A program made the translations under genes and the position numbers. Below are positions 40,922 to 48,959 of a DNA stretch of 64,000 nucleotides, in pieces. The notes below the pieces were generated by a model that saw nothing but the letters and a program-made list of their open reading frames with translations, searched no databases and was not told the DNA's origin. Within the stretch, counting starts at the first letter, position 1. The number at the start of each line of letters is the position of its first letter. Source of the stretch: Nocardioides marinisabuli (GTDB taxonomy: Bacteria; Actinomycetota; Actinomycetes; Propionibacteriales; Nocardioidaceae); NCBI RefSeq assembly GCF_013466785.1, contig NZ_CP059163.1, positions 1,674,001-1,738,000 of the forward strand, given 5' to 3'.

Positions 40922-41382
40922 GACGGGTCCACCGTTCCACGGGCAGCCTCGTGCCTGTCGAGCCAGCCGCCGGGTGCGCGTCCCTCCAGCTGGAGGAGTC
41001 GGTGATGGATCAGCCACGTCGTTCCGTCGTGGCGAAGCGTGTCGCGGTACCGGCCCCAGTGGTCGGGCCCGGAGTCCGTGATCGCCAAGAAGTAGGCGGT
41101 CGTGCGGGCCTCGGTCGGGCTGCGCAGGTCGATGTTGATGCTCGACAGGTGGTGGCGCAGCGACGGGCTGGTCATGTGCTTGCGGATGCTTCGACCTGCG
41201 CGCTCGAAGTAGGCCCGGATCTCGTCCCGACCGGTGCATCCGGGGTCGCCGGTCGCCTCCATGAGCGCGTCGGGCGCGAACAGCTCGAGCATGCGCTCAG
41301 TGCGTCCCCCGTCAGCGCACTGGACGTACTCGATCAACAGGTTGCGGATCTCCTCGCGGGCGATCACCTCGGGTTCCAGCAT
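40918..41382 (-). CDS. SnoaL/NTF2-like protein
   Basis: This 154-aa cone-fold protein has EIRNLLIEYVQCADGGRTERMLELFAPDALM and a beta-rich second half ending TWLIHHRLLQLEGR, matching the SnoaL_4-type polyketide cyclase/dehydratase-like family. Such proteins act as isomerases, hydratases or dehydratases. The start ATG at 41382 has GAGAGGCGAGG upstream. It is divergent from the LLM oxidoreductase gene, with operator E between. Confidence 0.87.
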   Translation of the reverse strand: MLEPEVIAREEIRNLLIEYVQCADGGRTERMLELFAPDALMEATGDPGCTGRDEIRAYFERAGRSIRKHMTSPSLRHHLSSINIDLRSPTEARTTAYFLAITDSGPDHWGRYRDTLRHDGTTWLIHHRLLQLEGRAPGGWLDRHEAARGTVDPS

Positions 41383-41421
41383 CTGACCTCGCCTCTCTGG
41401 TGAAGAAGTAGCCAGTACAGG

Positions 41422-41451
41422 CTAAATATAGTAATTATGATACTACATTAG
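41422..41451. promoter_or_regulatory. Divergent operator E (contains AGTATCATAAT on minus strand)
   Basis: The 30-bp AT-rich element has nested dyads: CTAA/TTAG at its ends and TAGTA/TACTA inside. ATTATGATACT at 41434-41444 is the exact complement of the site A motif. It lies in the 92-bp gap between the SnoaL-like and LLM genes, so it can act on both. Confidence 0.65.
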
Positions 41452-41474
41452 TCGACGACGTTCGCGAGGCTCCC

Positions 41475-42317
41475 ATGCACATCGGCATCATGATGTTCTC
41501 CACCGACCAGACGGTGGCACCCGCTCCCTTGGCCCGCATGATCGCGGACCGTGGCTTCGAGGCGATGTTCCTGCCCGAGCACAGCCACATCCCGGCAACT
41601 CGCAAGACGCCCTATCCTCGTGGCGGCGACCTGCCGCCGGAGTACTACCGCACCTACGACATGTTCGTCGGCCTGGCCGCGGCAGCCGTTGCTGCTCCGA
41701 CCCTGACGATCGGCACGGGCATCACCGTCGTGCCGCAGCACGACCCGATCTACCTGGCCAAGCAGGTTGCCAGCCTGGACCACGTGTCCGACGGCCGGCT
41801 GATCTTCGGGATCGGTTTCGGGTGGAACCAGGACGAGATCGAGGACCACGGTGTCCCGTACAAGAAGCGTCGAGGCGTGACGCGCGAGAAGATGCTCGCG
41901 GTTCGCCGGTTGTGGACCGAGGAGCTTGCTTCCTTCGAAGGCGAGCACGTCAGCTTCTCGCCGTCCTACATGTGGCCCAAGCCCGCCCAGCCGGGCGGTC
42001 CGCCGGTCGTCGTCGGTGGCCTCGCTGGTCCCAAGCTCTTCGAGCACATCGCGGAGTACGCTGACGGCTGGGCGCCGATCGGTCCCCGCACCATCATGGA
42101 GGGACTGCCGAACCTGCAGAGGGCGTTCGAGGAGGTCGGTCGCGACTCCGCCTCGATCCGGCTCCACGCCTTCGACAGTCGAGCCGAGGCGAGCCTCGTC
42201 GAGCACTACGCGAGTCTTGGTGTGGAGCGGCTCGTGATCAACATCGACCCGTTCGAACGAGCGGGCCTCGAGACGCGGCTCGATGAGCTCGCGCCCCTGG
42301 TGGACCTCGTCCGCTGA
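41475..42317 (+). CDS. LLM-class (F420- or FMN-dependent) oxidoreductase
   Basis: This 280-aa luciferase-like TIM-barrel protein has MHIGIMMFSTD, RGFEAMFLPEHSHIP, TLTIGTGITVVPQHDP, LASLDHVSDGRL-like sequence (QVASLDHVSDGRLIFGIGFGW) and ADGWAPIG. Its length and GFGWNQDEI motif fit the actinobacterial F420-dependent TIGR03619-like group. It may reduce or dehydrogenate a ring or side-chain intermediate. ATG at 41475 is preceded by GAGGC. Confidence 0.9.
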   Translation: MHIGIMMFSTDQTVAPAPLARMIADRGFEAMFLPEHSHIPATRKTPYPRGGDLPPEYYRTYDMFVGLAAAAVAAPTLTIGTGITVVPQHDPIYLAKQVASLDHVSDGRLIFGIGFGWNQDEIEDHGVPYKKRRGVTREKMLAVRRLWTEELASFEGEHVSFSPSYMWPKPAQPGGPPVVVGGLAGPKLFEHIAEYADGWAPIGPRTIMEGLPNLQRAFEEVGRDSASIRLHAFDSRAEASLVEHYASLGVERLVINIDPFERAGLETRLDELAPLVDLVR

Positions 42318-42377
42318 CCGGTCATCCGGTGAGTGGGGCCGCGGCCCCGGACCAACGACGTCCGGGGTGCGGCGGGG

Positions 42378-43106
42378 TCAGCTCGCCGTGTGTCCGCCAT
42401 CGACGACGTACTCGGCCCCGGTCACGAACGACGCCTCGTCGCTGGCGAGGAACGCGATCACGTTGGCCACCTCCTCGGCGGTGCCGAGTCTCCCCGACGG
42501 GGTGTCTGCGGCGATGCGATCGCGGTGATCTTTCAGCAGTGGTGTGTCGATGAAGCCCGGATGTACCGAGTTCACCCTGACGCCGGCTGGCCACCAGGCG
42601 ATGGCTGTATTCTTGCTCAGCAACCGGATCGCGCCCTTGGCCGCGTGGTAGGCCGGGCTGCTGCCCGTGCCGCCGACCAGTCCGTAGACAGAGCTGATGT
42701 TGACTACCGATCCGTTTCCGCTGGCGTGCAGGGCGGCGCTGGCGGCCTTGGTGCCGAGGAAGACGCTGGTCTGGCTGAGCGCGATGACCTGGTCCCAGGT
42801 CTCGAGCGACGTCTCCTCAATCGACTCGTAGTGACCGCCACCGGCGTTGTTGACCAGGATGTCGAGTCGCCCGAAGGCGGCGAGAGTCCCCGTTACCGCG
42901 CGGGCCCATTCGTCTTCGCTCGTCACGTCGAGGTGGATGTAGCGCGCGCGGTCGCCCCAGGACGCAACGCGTTCTCGCCCGGCGTCGTCCTGGACGTCAG
43001 CGATGACGACCGAACCACCCTCACCGAGGATCCGTTGAGCCGTGGCGGCACCGATGCCGCTGGCCCCACCCGTGATGAGTGCGACGCGATGAGTGAAGCG
43101 GTCCAT
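42378..43106 (-). CDS. Short-chain dehydrogenase/reductase
   Basis: This 242-aa classical SDR has the nucleotide motif ALITGGASGIGAATAQRI, VIADVQDD (Asp favouring NAD), LVNNAGGG, and SSVYG...YHAAK for the catalytic Ser, Tyr and Lys. C-terminal GAEYVVDGGHTAS closes the fold. The substrate is unknown. ATG at 43106, with AGGAGG upstream, is divergent from the second Ltp gene across site F. Confidence 0.92.
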   Translation of the reverse strand: MDRFTHRVALITGGASGIGAATAQRILGEGGSVVIADVQDDAGRERVASWGDRARYIHLDVTSEDEWARAVTGTLAAFGRLDILVNNAGGGHYESIEETSLETWDQVIALSQTSVFLGTKAASAALHASGNGSVVNISSVYGLVGGTGSSPAYHAAKGAIRLLSKNTAIAWWPAGVRVNSVHPGFIDTPLLKDHRDRIAADTPSGRLGTAEEVANVIAFLASDEASFVTGAEYVVDGGHTAS

Positions 43107-43137
43107 GGATCCTCCTGGTAGTGGTGCAGCGGGAACA

Positions 43138-43165
43138 ACTATGAATATAGTAATGAGAAATATTC
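43138..43165. promoter_or_regulatory. Divergent operator F
   Basis: GAATAT (43143-43148) and ATATTC (43160-43165) form a perfect 6-bp inverted repeat with an 11-nt spacer, starting within ACTATGAATAT. It lies between the SDR and the second Ltp/DUF35/ligase operon. Confidence 0.55.
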
Positions 43166-43186
43166 CGAGTGACGAGAGGTGGACGA

Positions 43187-44359
43187 GTGGTGGACCAGCT
43201 CAACGGAGCGGCGGTGATCGTCGGCGCGTACGAGCACCCCGGCCGAAGACTCCCCGGACACACACTCGCGGGCGTGCATCGCGACGTCGTGGTGGGAGCG
43301 CTGGACGACGCGGGCCTGAGCCTCGGTGACGTCGACGGCTTCTTCACCGACTCGACCGCCCCCGGGCTGGGCGTCATCGACCTGATGCAGTACCTCGGCC
43401 TGCAGTGCACCTACTCCGAGTCCTCCGAGATGGGCGGCGCGACCTACGTGGCCTACGTCGGTCACGCAGCAGCTGCCATTGCGGCCGGCAAGTGTCGCGT
43501 TGCGGTCATCTCGCTCGCGGGCCTGCCCGCACAGCGCCAAGTGGTCTCGCCGCCGGACATCCCGGCCCCCGCCGCGGCCTTCCAGATCAACGGTTACGGC
43601 GGCGGCTACGGGCCGGTCGCCGATTACGCGGTGCTCGCGCGCCGCCACATGCACGAGTTCGGCACCACGCGCGAGCAGCTGGCCTGGGTCAAGGTCGCGT
43701 CCTCGCAGCACGCGGTCCACAACCCGAACGCCTTCCTGCAGGACGAGGTGACGGTCGACGACGTCCTCGCGTCGTCGAGGATCGCAGACCCCCTGCACAA
43801 GCTCGACTGTTGCGTCGTGACCGACGGAGGTGGAGCTCTCGTGCTCGTCCATCCCGACGTCGCCCGAGAGCTGGGCCGCGCCGGCGCGACGCTGCGGGGC
43901 CACGGCGAGAGCCACAAGTCCTCGGTCGCCGGCGAGGTCGACCTCACCTACAGTGCCATCCGTCGCTCCGGAGAGCTCGCGTTCGCGGAGGCCGGCATCT
44001 CGGTGGACCGGATCCGCTACGCCTCGCTCTACGACTCCTTCACCATCACCGTGCTCATGGCTCTGGAGGACCTCGGTCTGTGCGGTCGGGGTGAGGGTGG
44101 AGCCTTCGTCGAGGAGGGGGGACTCGTCAGTGGTTCCGGCCGGCTCGCGGTCAACACCGACGGTGGCGGGTTGTCCAACAACCACCCGGGGAACCGTGGC
44201 GGGATGACCAAGGTCATCGAAGCAGTCCGACAGCTGCGTGGCGAGGCCCACCCCGCGGTCCAGGTGCCTGACCTGGAGTGGGCCGTCGCCTCTGGCACCG
44301 GTTTCCGCCTCACCAACAACCACTACAGCTCGACGATCGTCCTGGAGCGCTTCTCGTGA
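43187..44359 (+). CDS. Ltp-type thiolase-fold protein (module 2)
   Basis: This 390-aa paralogue of the protein at 38465 lacks the thiolase nucleophile (the region reads SESSEMGGATYVAYVGHAA) and has YASLYDSFTITVLMALEDLG, NTDGGG and LSNNHPGNRGG. The second conserved Tyr found in module 1 (SYCHPG) is Asn here, hinting at a different reaction or substrate. GTG at 43187 has AGAGG at 7-nt spacing; longer starts lack support. It overlaps the following DUF35 gene by 4 nt. Confidence 0.88.
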   Translation: MVDQLNGAAVIVGAYEHPGRRLPGHTLAGVHRDVVVGALDDAGLSLGDVDGFFTDSTAPGLGVIDLMQYLGLQCTYSESSEMGGATYVAYVGHAAAAIAAGKCRVAVISLAGLPAQRQVVSPPDIPAPAAAFQINGYGGGYGPVADYAVLARRHMHEFGTTREQLAWVKVASSQHAVHNPNAFLQDEVTVDDVLASSRIADPLHKLDCCVVTDGGGALVLVHPDVARELGRAGATLRGHGESHKSSVAGEVDLTYSAIRRSGELAFAEAGISVDRIRYASLYDSFTITVLMALEDLGLCGRGEGGAFVEEGGLVSGSGRLAVNTDGGGLSNNHPGNRGGMTKVIEAVRQLRGEAHPAVQVPDLEWAVASGTGFRLTNNHYSSTIVLERFS

Positions 44360-44790
44360 ACGAGTTCTACCCCGCCGGCCTCCCGACCCCCCGGCCCCTC
44401 GTCGATCCGGCCACGCGTCCCTATTGGGACGCCGCCGAACGCGGCGAGCTGGTGGTGCCCCGCTGTCTGAGCTGTGAGCGCCACTTCTGGTACCCGCGCG
44501 GCTTCTGCCCCCGCTGTGGCGGCACAGAGATCGAGTGGCCCGTCGCCTCAGGCCGGGGAACGGTCTACAGCTTCTCGGTCGTCCGCCGCGCCGCGGAGCC
44601 GTGGGGCTCGCACACGCCGTTCGTGCTTGCCCACGTGATGCTCGAGGAGGGCGTCACGGTCCAGGGGAACATCATCGACTGCTCGGCGGAGGACCTCGCT
44701 CCGGATCTCCAGGTGCACGCCGTCTTCGAGCGACAGGAGACCGGGGACCTCCCGGTGCTCCGATTCTCACCGCTGAGGAATGAGGGCTGA
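44356..44790 (+). CDS. DUF35 OB-fold/zinc-ribbon protein (Ltp partner, module 2)
   Basis: This 144-aa protein begins with the helix TRPYWDAAERGELVVPRC. A zinc ribbon has C-x-x-C pairs in RCLSC and FCPRCGG, followed by the OB-fold GRGTVYSFSVVRRAAEPWG. It is coupled to the upstream Ltp gene by GTGA and should form its subunit. Order here is Ltp-DUF35, reversed relative to module 1, so the modules did not arise by simple tandem duplication. Confidence 0.92.
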   Translation: MNEFYPAGLPTPRPLVDPATRPYWDAAERGELVVPRCLSCERHFWYPRGFCPRCGGTEIEWPVASGRGTVYSFSVVRRAAEPWGSHTPFVLAHVMLEEGVTVQGNIIDCSAEDLAPDLQVHAVFERQETGDLPVLRFSPLRNEG

Positions 44791-44792
44791 CC

Positions 44793-46121
44793 GTGGTGGA
44801 CGTGCTGGACGAGATCGAGACGTGGGGCCTCGACCGATTGGCTGCGCACGAGTCGGTGCTGCTGCGCAAGCAGCTCAGCCACGTCGTCGCGGGTTCCGCG
44901 TTCTACCGCCACAAGCTGGCCGCGGCCGGTGTCGACCCTGCGTCGATCTCGACGGTGGCTGACCTGCGCAAGGTTCCTTTCACCGAGAAGGAGGAGCTGC
45001 GCCGGAGCTTGTCCGAGCGCCCGCCCCTGGGCTCGCACCTCGCCGTCCCGGTCACTGACCTGGCGCAGATCCAGGCCACGTCGGGCACGTCCGGCACTCC
45101 GTCCTACTTCGGACTGACCGAGCACGACCTGGTGGTGTGGGGCACCGCGGGTGCCCGCGGCTTCTACGCCGCCGGCGTCCGGCCGGGCGACCTCGTGCTG
45201 CACGGCTGGGGCATGAGCAAGGGGTTCGCTGGCGGTGTCCCGGCCGTTCGGGTGCTGCAGCAGCTCGGTTGCGTCGTCATCCCGATCGGCGGCGAGGCGG
45301 GTGCCGAGCGCCTCCTGACCGTAGCCGCCTCCCTGCGCCCGAAGGTGTTCTGCACTGGTCCGAACTTCGCGCTGCACGCGGGTCACATCGCCGACGAGGT
45401 CCTGGGCCGTCCCGCATCCTCGCTCGGCGTCGAGCGGCTCGTGGTCGGCGGCGAGCCCGGTGGGGGTGTCCCGGCGATCCGTTCGCAGATCGAGCAGGTC
45501 TGGAACGCTACAAGCTGCGAGACGCTGGGCAACTCTGATGTCGTCCCGATCGTCTTCGCCGAGTGCCTCGAGCGCGACGGCATGCACTTCGTGGGCCAGG
45601 GACTGGTGCACATCGAGCTGATCGACCCCAGGACGGAGGAGGGCATCGACTTCGAGACAGGCGCGAGCGGCGAGCTCGTGCTGACGGCTCTCGACCGGCT
45701 CGCCTCCCCGCTGGTGCGGTTCCGCACCCGTGACCACCTCGAGGTGCTCTCGACGTCGTGCCCGTGTGGCCGAACCGGTCCTCGGGTGCGCTGCGTGGGT
45801 CGGACCGACGACATGATGATCGTCCGCGGCATCAACGTGTGGCCCTCGGCTGTGCGCGAGGTCGCAGTGACGTTCCAGCCTCGGCTGACCGGCAACCTGC
45901 GGATCGTCGCCGACTTCGACGGTCACTCGACCGAGCAACGGCTACGTGTCCGGGTGGAGCACCGCGCAGGTCTCTCCGTCGATGAGGTCGTTGCTGTCGA
46001 GAGTGAGCTGGAACGGCGCATCACCCAGGTGCTGGCCTTCCGCCCACGCCTGGAGATGGTTCCGCCCGGAGTGATCCCAGAGGCCGGCGTGAACAAGACG
46101 GGCCTGGTCGAGCGGACCTGA
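44793..46121 (+). CDS. PaaK-like AMP-forming CoA ligase
   Basis: This 442-aa ANL-superfamily enzyme resembles phenylacetate-CoA ligase: SAFYRHKLAAAGVDPASI, the phosphate loop QATSGTSGTPSYFGLT, YRLRT-like FRTRDHLEV, CPCGRTGPRVRCVGRTDDMMIVRGINVWPSAVREV, and a C-terminal domain ending in a Lys-containing GVNKTGLVERT. It activates an acid to its CoA thioester with ATP. GTG at 44793 lies 2 nt after the DUF35 stop. Location suggests it feeds or recycles the aldolase products. Confidence 0.9.
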   Translation: MVDVLDEIETWGLDRLAAHESVLLRKQLSHVVAGSAFYRHKLAAAGVDPASISTVADLRKVPFTEKEELRRSLSERPPLGSHLAVPVTDLAQIQATSGTSGTPSYFGLTEHDLVVWGTAGARGFYAAGVRPGDLVLHGWGMSKGFAGGVPAVRVLQQLGCVVIPIGGEAGAERLLTVAASLRPKVFCTGPNFALHAGHIADEVLGRPASSLGVERLVVGGEPGGGVPAIRSQIEQVWNATSCETLGNSDVVPIVFAECLERDGMHFVGQGLVHIELIDPRTEEGIDFETGASGELVLTALDRLASPLVRFRTRDHLEVLSTSCPCGRTGPRVRCVGRTDDMMIVRGINVWPSAVREVAVTFQPRLTGNLRIVADFDGHSTEQRLRVRVEHRAGLSVDEVVAVESELERRITQVLAFRPRLEMVPPGVIPEAGVNKTGLVERT

Positions 46122-46168
46122 CGAGTCGTGGCTGGCGCCTGCCGACGTCGTCGGTGCTCGGGTCGTCG

Positions 46169-46960
46169 CTAGCTCCACGTCCAGTGCGGCTCGCGCTTCT
46201 CTGCGAAGGCTCGCATCGCCTCGGTCGAGTCGTGCAGGGCGCGCATCCGGGCGGTGTAGTCCTGCTCCGTGCGGTACTGCGCCTCCATCTGCCCACCTTC
46301 GATGCGCAGGATCGACTCCTTTGCCAGTCGCAGGGCCAGCGGGCTCTTGGAGGCGAAGACCTGGGCGATCTCGACAGCTCGCTCGGCGGCGGTTCCCGAG
46401 GCGACGACCTCTTCGACGGCGCCGAGCCGGTGCAGCTCATGAGCCGACTCGAGCTCGCCGCCGAACAGCATTCGCCGGGCGCGGTAGGGGCCGAGCATCC
46501 GGATGGCCTTGCTGGCACCGCCCAGGAGTCCCACGTTGATCTCGGTCAGGGCGAAGCGTGCGTCCTCGGCGGCGACGATGAGGTCACACACCCCGGCGAG
46601 GCCGAAGCCGGCGCCGATGACGTAACCCTCGACCGCCGCGACGACGGGGACGGCGCAGTGGTGGACCGCATGCTGGGCTCGCCGCCACTCGTGCCCCGCG
46701 TCGAGGGTGAGTGGGACGGGTCGCTGATCCTCGGAGCCGCTGCTGACCTCTGTCAGGTCGATGCCGGCGCAGAAAGCCTTTCGGCCTGATCCCGTGAGCA
46801 CCACGGCGTGCACGGTGCGGTCGTCGGCGAAGGACTCGAAAGCTGCGGCCAGCTCGAGCTGCATGGTGCGGTTGACCGCGTTGACCGGCGGGCGGTCCAG
46901 GGTCACCACCGTCACGGCTCCGCGGGCGTCGACGGTCAACGTCTCGTAGGTCTCGGTCAT
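46169..46960 (-). CDS. Enoyl-CoA hydratase/isomerase family protein
   Basis: This 263-aa crotonase has RPPVNAVNRTMQLEL, KAFCAGIDLTEVS, AVEGYVIGAGFGLAGVCDLIVA, and ALTEINVGLLGGAS, where the Glu matches the first catalytic residue. The second acid position, around GAVEEVV, is Glu-rich. It is a good candidate for a true hydratase. It overlaps the upstream crotonase gene by 4 nt, forming a two-gene unit divergent from the ACAD pair 3 operon. Confidence 0.9.
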   Translation of the reverse strand: MTETYETLTVDARGAVTVVTLDRPPVNAVNRTMQLELAAAFESFADDRTVHAVVLTGSGRKAFCAGIDLTEVSSGSEDQRPVPLTLDAGHEWRRAQHAVHHCAVPVVAAVEGYVIGAGFGLAGVCDLIVAAEDARFALTEINVGLLGGASKAIRMLGPYRARRMLFGGELESAHELHRLGAVEEVVASGTAAERAVEIAQVFASKSPLALRLAKESILRIEGGQMEAQYRTEQDYTARMRALHDSTEAMRAFAEKREPHWTWS

Positions 46961-47727
46961 GACTCAGCTGCTCCTGTCGGTGTGGGGCTGTCGCGGTCGA
47001 GGAAGGCACGTGCGCCACGGTGGGCCTCGCCGGAAGCGAGAACCCGTTCGAGCAAGGGGAGCTGGCGCTGGTAGGCGGTCGTGGTGTCGAGGTGGCGCGA
47101 GTTGCGGAGCACCTCGCGCGCGGCGGAGCACGCGACAGGCGGCGCTGATGCGACCGTGGCTGCCAGCTGGAGCGCCGTGCCGAGCGCCGCGCCGTCGGGG
47201 GTGACGTGGTTGACCAGTCCCCAGGTCGCTGCCTCGTGAGCGGTCATGCGGCGACCCGTCAGGACGAGCTCGGCCGCGATCGCGGCCGGCAGCCTGTGGC
47301 TGAGACGGATCAGGCCGCCCCCGCCAGCAATCATGCCGCGAGGAGTCTCGGGCAGCGCGACGAACGTGCTCTCGGCGGCCACGACGAGATCGCAAGCCAG
47401 CACCGCCTCGAAGCCCGCGCCGACGGCGAAGCCCTCCACTGCAGCGATGAGGGGCTTGGCCGGCGTGACCCTTCCAAAGCCGAGCAGTCCGCGCTCGTTG
47501 CTGTTCGGTCGTTCACCGGCGAGGAAAGCGGCGAAGTCCATGCCGGAGCTGAAGGCCCCCTCCGCGCCGTCGATCACCGCCGCGCGGAGCCGGTCGTCGT
47601 GTTCCAGGCCGACGATCGCACGAGCGACCTCGTCGGCCATCGCGCGGTTGATCGCGTTGCGGACCTCCGGGCGGTTCAACCGGATATGGAGCACCGAGTC
47701 GTGGCGTTCTGTGAGAACTACTGGCAT
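46957..47727 (-). CDS. Enoyl-CoA hydratase/isomerase family protein
   Basis: This 256-aa crotonase has RPEVRNAINRAMADEV, GAFSSGMDFAAFL, AVEGFAVGAGFEAVLACDLVVA and ALPETPRGMIAGGGG, in which the Glu corresponds to the first catalytic Glu. It may hydrate or isomerise an enoyl-CoA, in series with the adjacent paralogue. ATG at 47727 lies near the AT-rich palindrome G shared with the divergent operon. Confidence 0.9.
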   Translation of the reverse strand: MPVVLTERHDSVLHIRLNRPEVRNAINRAMADEVARAIVGLEHDDRLRAAVIDGAEGAFSSGMDFAAFLAGERPNSNERGLLGFGRVTPAKPLIAAVEGFAVGAGFEAVLACDLVVAAESTFVALPETPRGMIAGGGGLIRLSHRLPAAIAAELVLTGRRMTAHEAATWGLVNHVTPDGAALGTALQLAATVASAPPVACSAAREVLRNSRHLDTTTAYQRQLPLLERVLASGEAHRGARAFLDRDSPTPTGAAES

Positions 47728-47736
47728 GCGACCCCC

Positions 47737-47764
47737 TTAATAGGGCTATTATAGTCATTATTAA
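47737..47764. promoter_or_regulatory. Divergent operator G
   Basis: TTAATA (47737-47742) and TATTAA (47759-47764) form a 6-bp inverted repeat enclosing a second palindrome, CTATTATAG (47746-47754). It is located in the 65-bp gap between the crotonase pair and the ACAD pair 3 operon. Confidence 0.55.
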
Positions 47765-47792
47765 CCACGAATGCATCGACTTGGGAGGTCGT

Positions 47793-48959
47793 ATGGACCT
47801 GGACCTCACCGAGGCCGAGTGCGCTCTCCGGGACGCCGTGCGTGCCTGGCTGGAAGAGCACGTCCCCGCCGAACGACTCGCCTCGCCCGACACGCCCCGC
47901 GGGCTGGAGCAGCACCGAGACTGGGAGCGTCAGCTGTTCGACGCCGGGTTCGCCGCGGTGAGCTGGCCCGTCGAGCACGGGGGCGGCGGCCTCGACCCGA
48001 TCGGAACGGCGGTCTTCTACGGCGAGTACGTCCGCGCGGGCGCACCCGGGCGGCTGAACCGGATCGGTCTCGGCCTGTGCGGGCCGACGCTGATGGAGTG
48101 GGGTACGCCGGCGCAGCAGAAGCGGTGGCTGCGGTCCATCCTGACCTGTGAGGACCTGTGGTGCCAGGGGTTCAGCGAACCGGACGCCGGCAGTGACCTC
48201 GCCGCGTTGCGGACACGAGGAGAGCTGACGCCCGAGGGAGTCGTCGTCAACGGCCAGAAGGTGTGGACCTCGCACTCGCGGCATGCCGCCTGGATGTTCG
48301 CCCTGGTGCGCACCGATCCGGACGGCCGGCGGCACGATGGGCTGACGCTGGTGATGATCGCGATGGACAGCCCCGGGGTCGAGGTGCGACCGATCCGTCA
48401 GATCCACGGGGGCGTCGACTTCTCCGAGGTCTTCCTCACCGACGTGCAGGTGCCGCGTGAGGGGATTGTCGGACCGATCGGTGCGGGGTGGCAGGTGGCG
48501 ATGACCGCCTTGCGGCACGAGCGGGGCAGCGGGCTCAACACCCCGGACCACTTCGACCGGGCGCTGAGGGACGTGGCGGCGATGGTGCCGGCGGACCGTC
48601 GCGACGATCCTCGGCTTTTGGAGCGCCTCGGGCGCCTGGCCGAGGAGGTCGAGGCCTATCGGCGCATGTCGCTGCGGACGTTGACCGAGATGACCGAGGG
48701 CCGACCGCTGGGTGCCCAGTCGATGATGGGCAAGCTCTGGTGGTCGGAGATGCAGACGAGGATCTTCGACCTTGCCTTCGACCTGCTCGGGGAGGACGGT
48801 GTGCTCGCCGATTCCGACGACGAGGGCACGGCAGGTCTTTCCTACCGGTACTGGCTCTCGCGGGCCGCGCACATCTTCGCCGGTACCAACGAGATCCAGC
48901 GGGACGTGATCGCCGAGCGTGTGCTCGCCATGCCGAAGGGAACCCGTCGTGCGGGGTGA
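47793..48959 (+). CDS. Acyl-CoA dehydrogenase, alpha-type subunit (pair 3)
   Basis: This 388-aa ACAD starts MDLDLTEAECALRDAVRAW and has PVEHGGGGLDPIG, CQGFSEPDAGSDLAALRTRG, VVNGQKVWTSHS and C-terminal FAGTNEIQRDVIAERVLAMP. The R-x-Q-F-G-R segment is absent and is supplied by the next gene. ATG at 47793 has GGGAGG just upstream. It leads an operon of ACAD-alpha, ACAD-beta, acyl-CoA synthetase and SDR. Confidence 0.9.
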   Translation: MDLDLTEAECALRDAVRAWLEEHVPAERLASPDTPRGLEQHRDWERQLFDAGFAAVSWPVEHGGGGLDPIGTAVFYGEYVRAGAPGRLNRIGLGLCGPTLMEWGTPAQQKRWLRSILTCEDLWCQGFSEPDAGSDLAALRTRGELTPEGVVVNGQKVWTSHSRHAAWMFALVRTDPDGRRHDGLTLVMIAMDSPGVEVRPIRQIHGGVDFSEVFLTDVQVPREGIVGPIGAGWQVAMTALRHERGSGLNTPDHFDRALRDVAAMVPADRRDDPRLLERLGRLAEEVEAYRRMSLRTLTEMTEGRPLGAQSMMGKLWWSEMQTRIFDLAFDLLGEDGVLADSDDEGTAGLSYRYWLSRAAHIFAGTNEIQRDVIAERVLAMPKGTRRAG

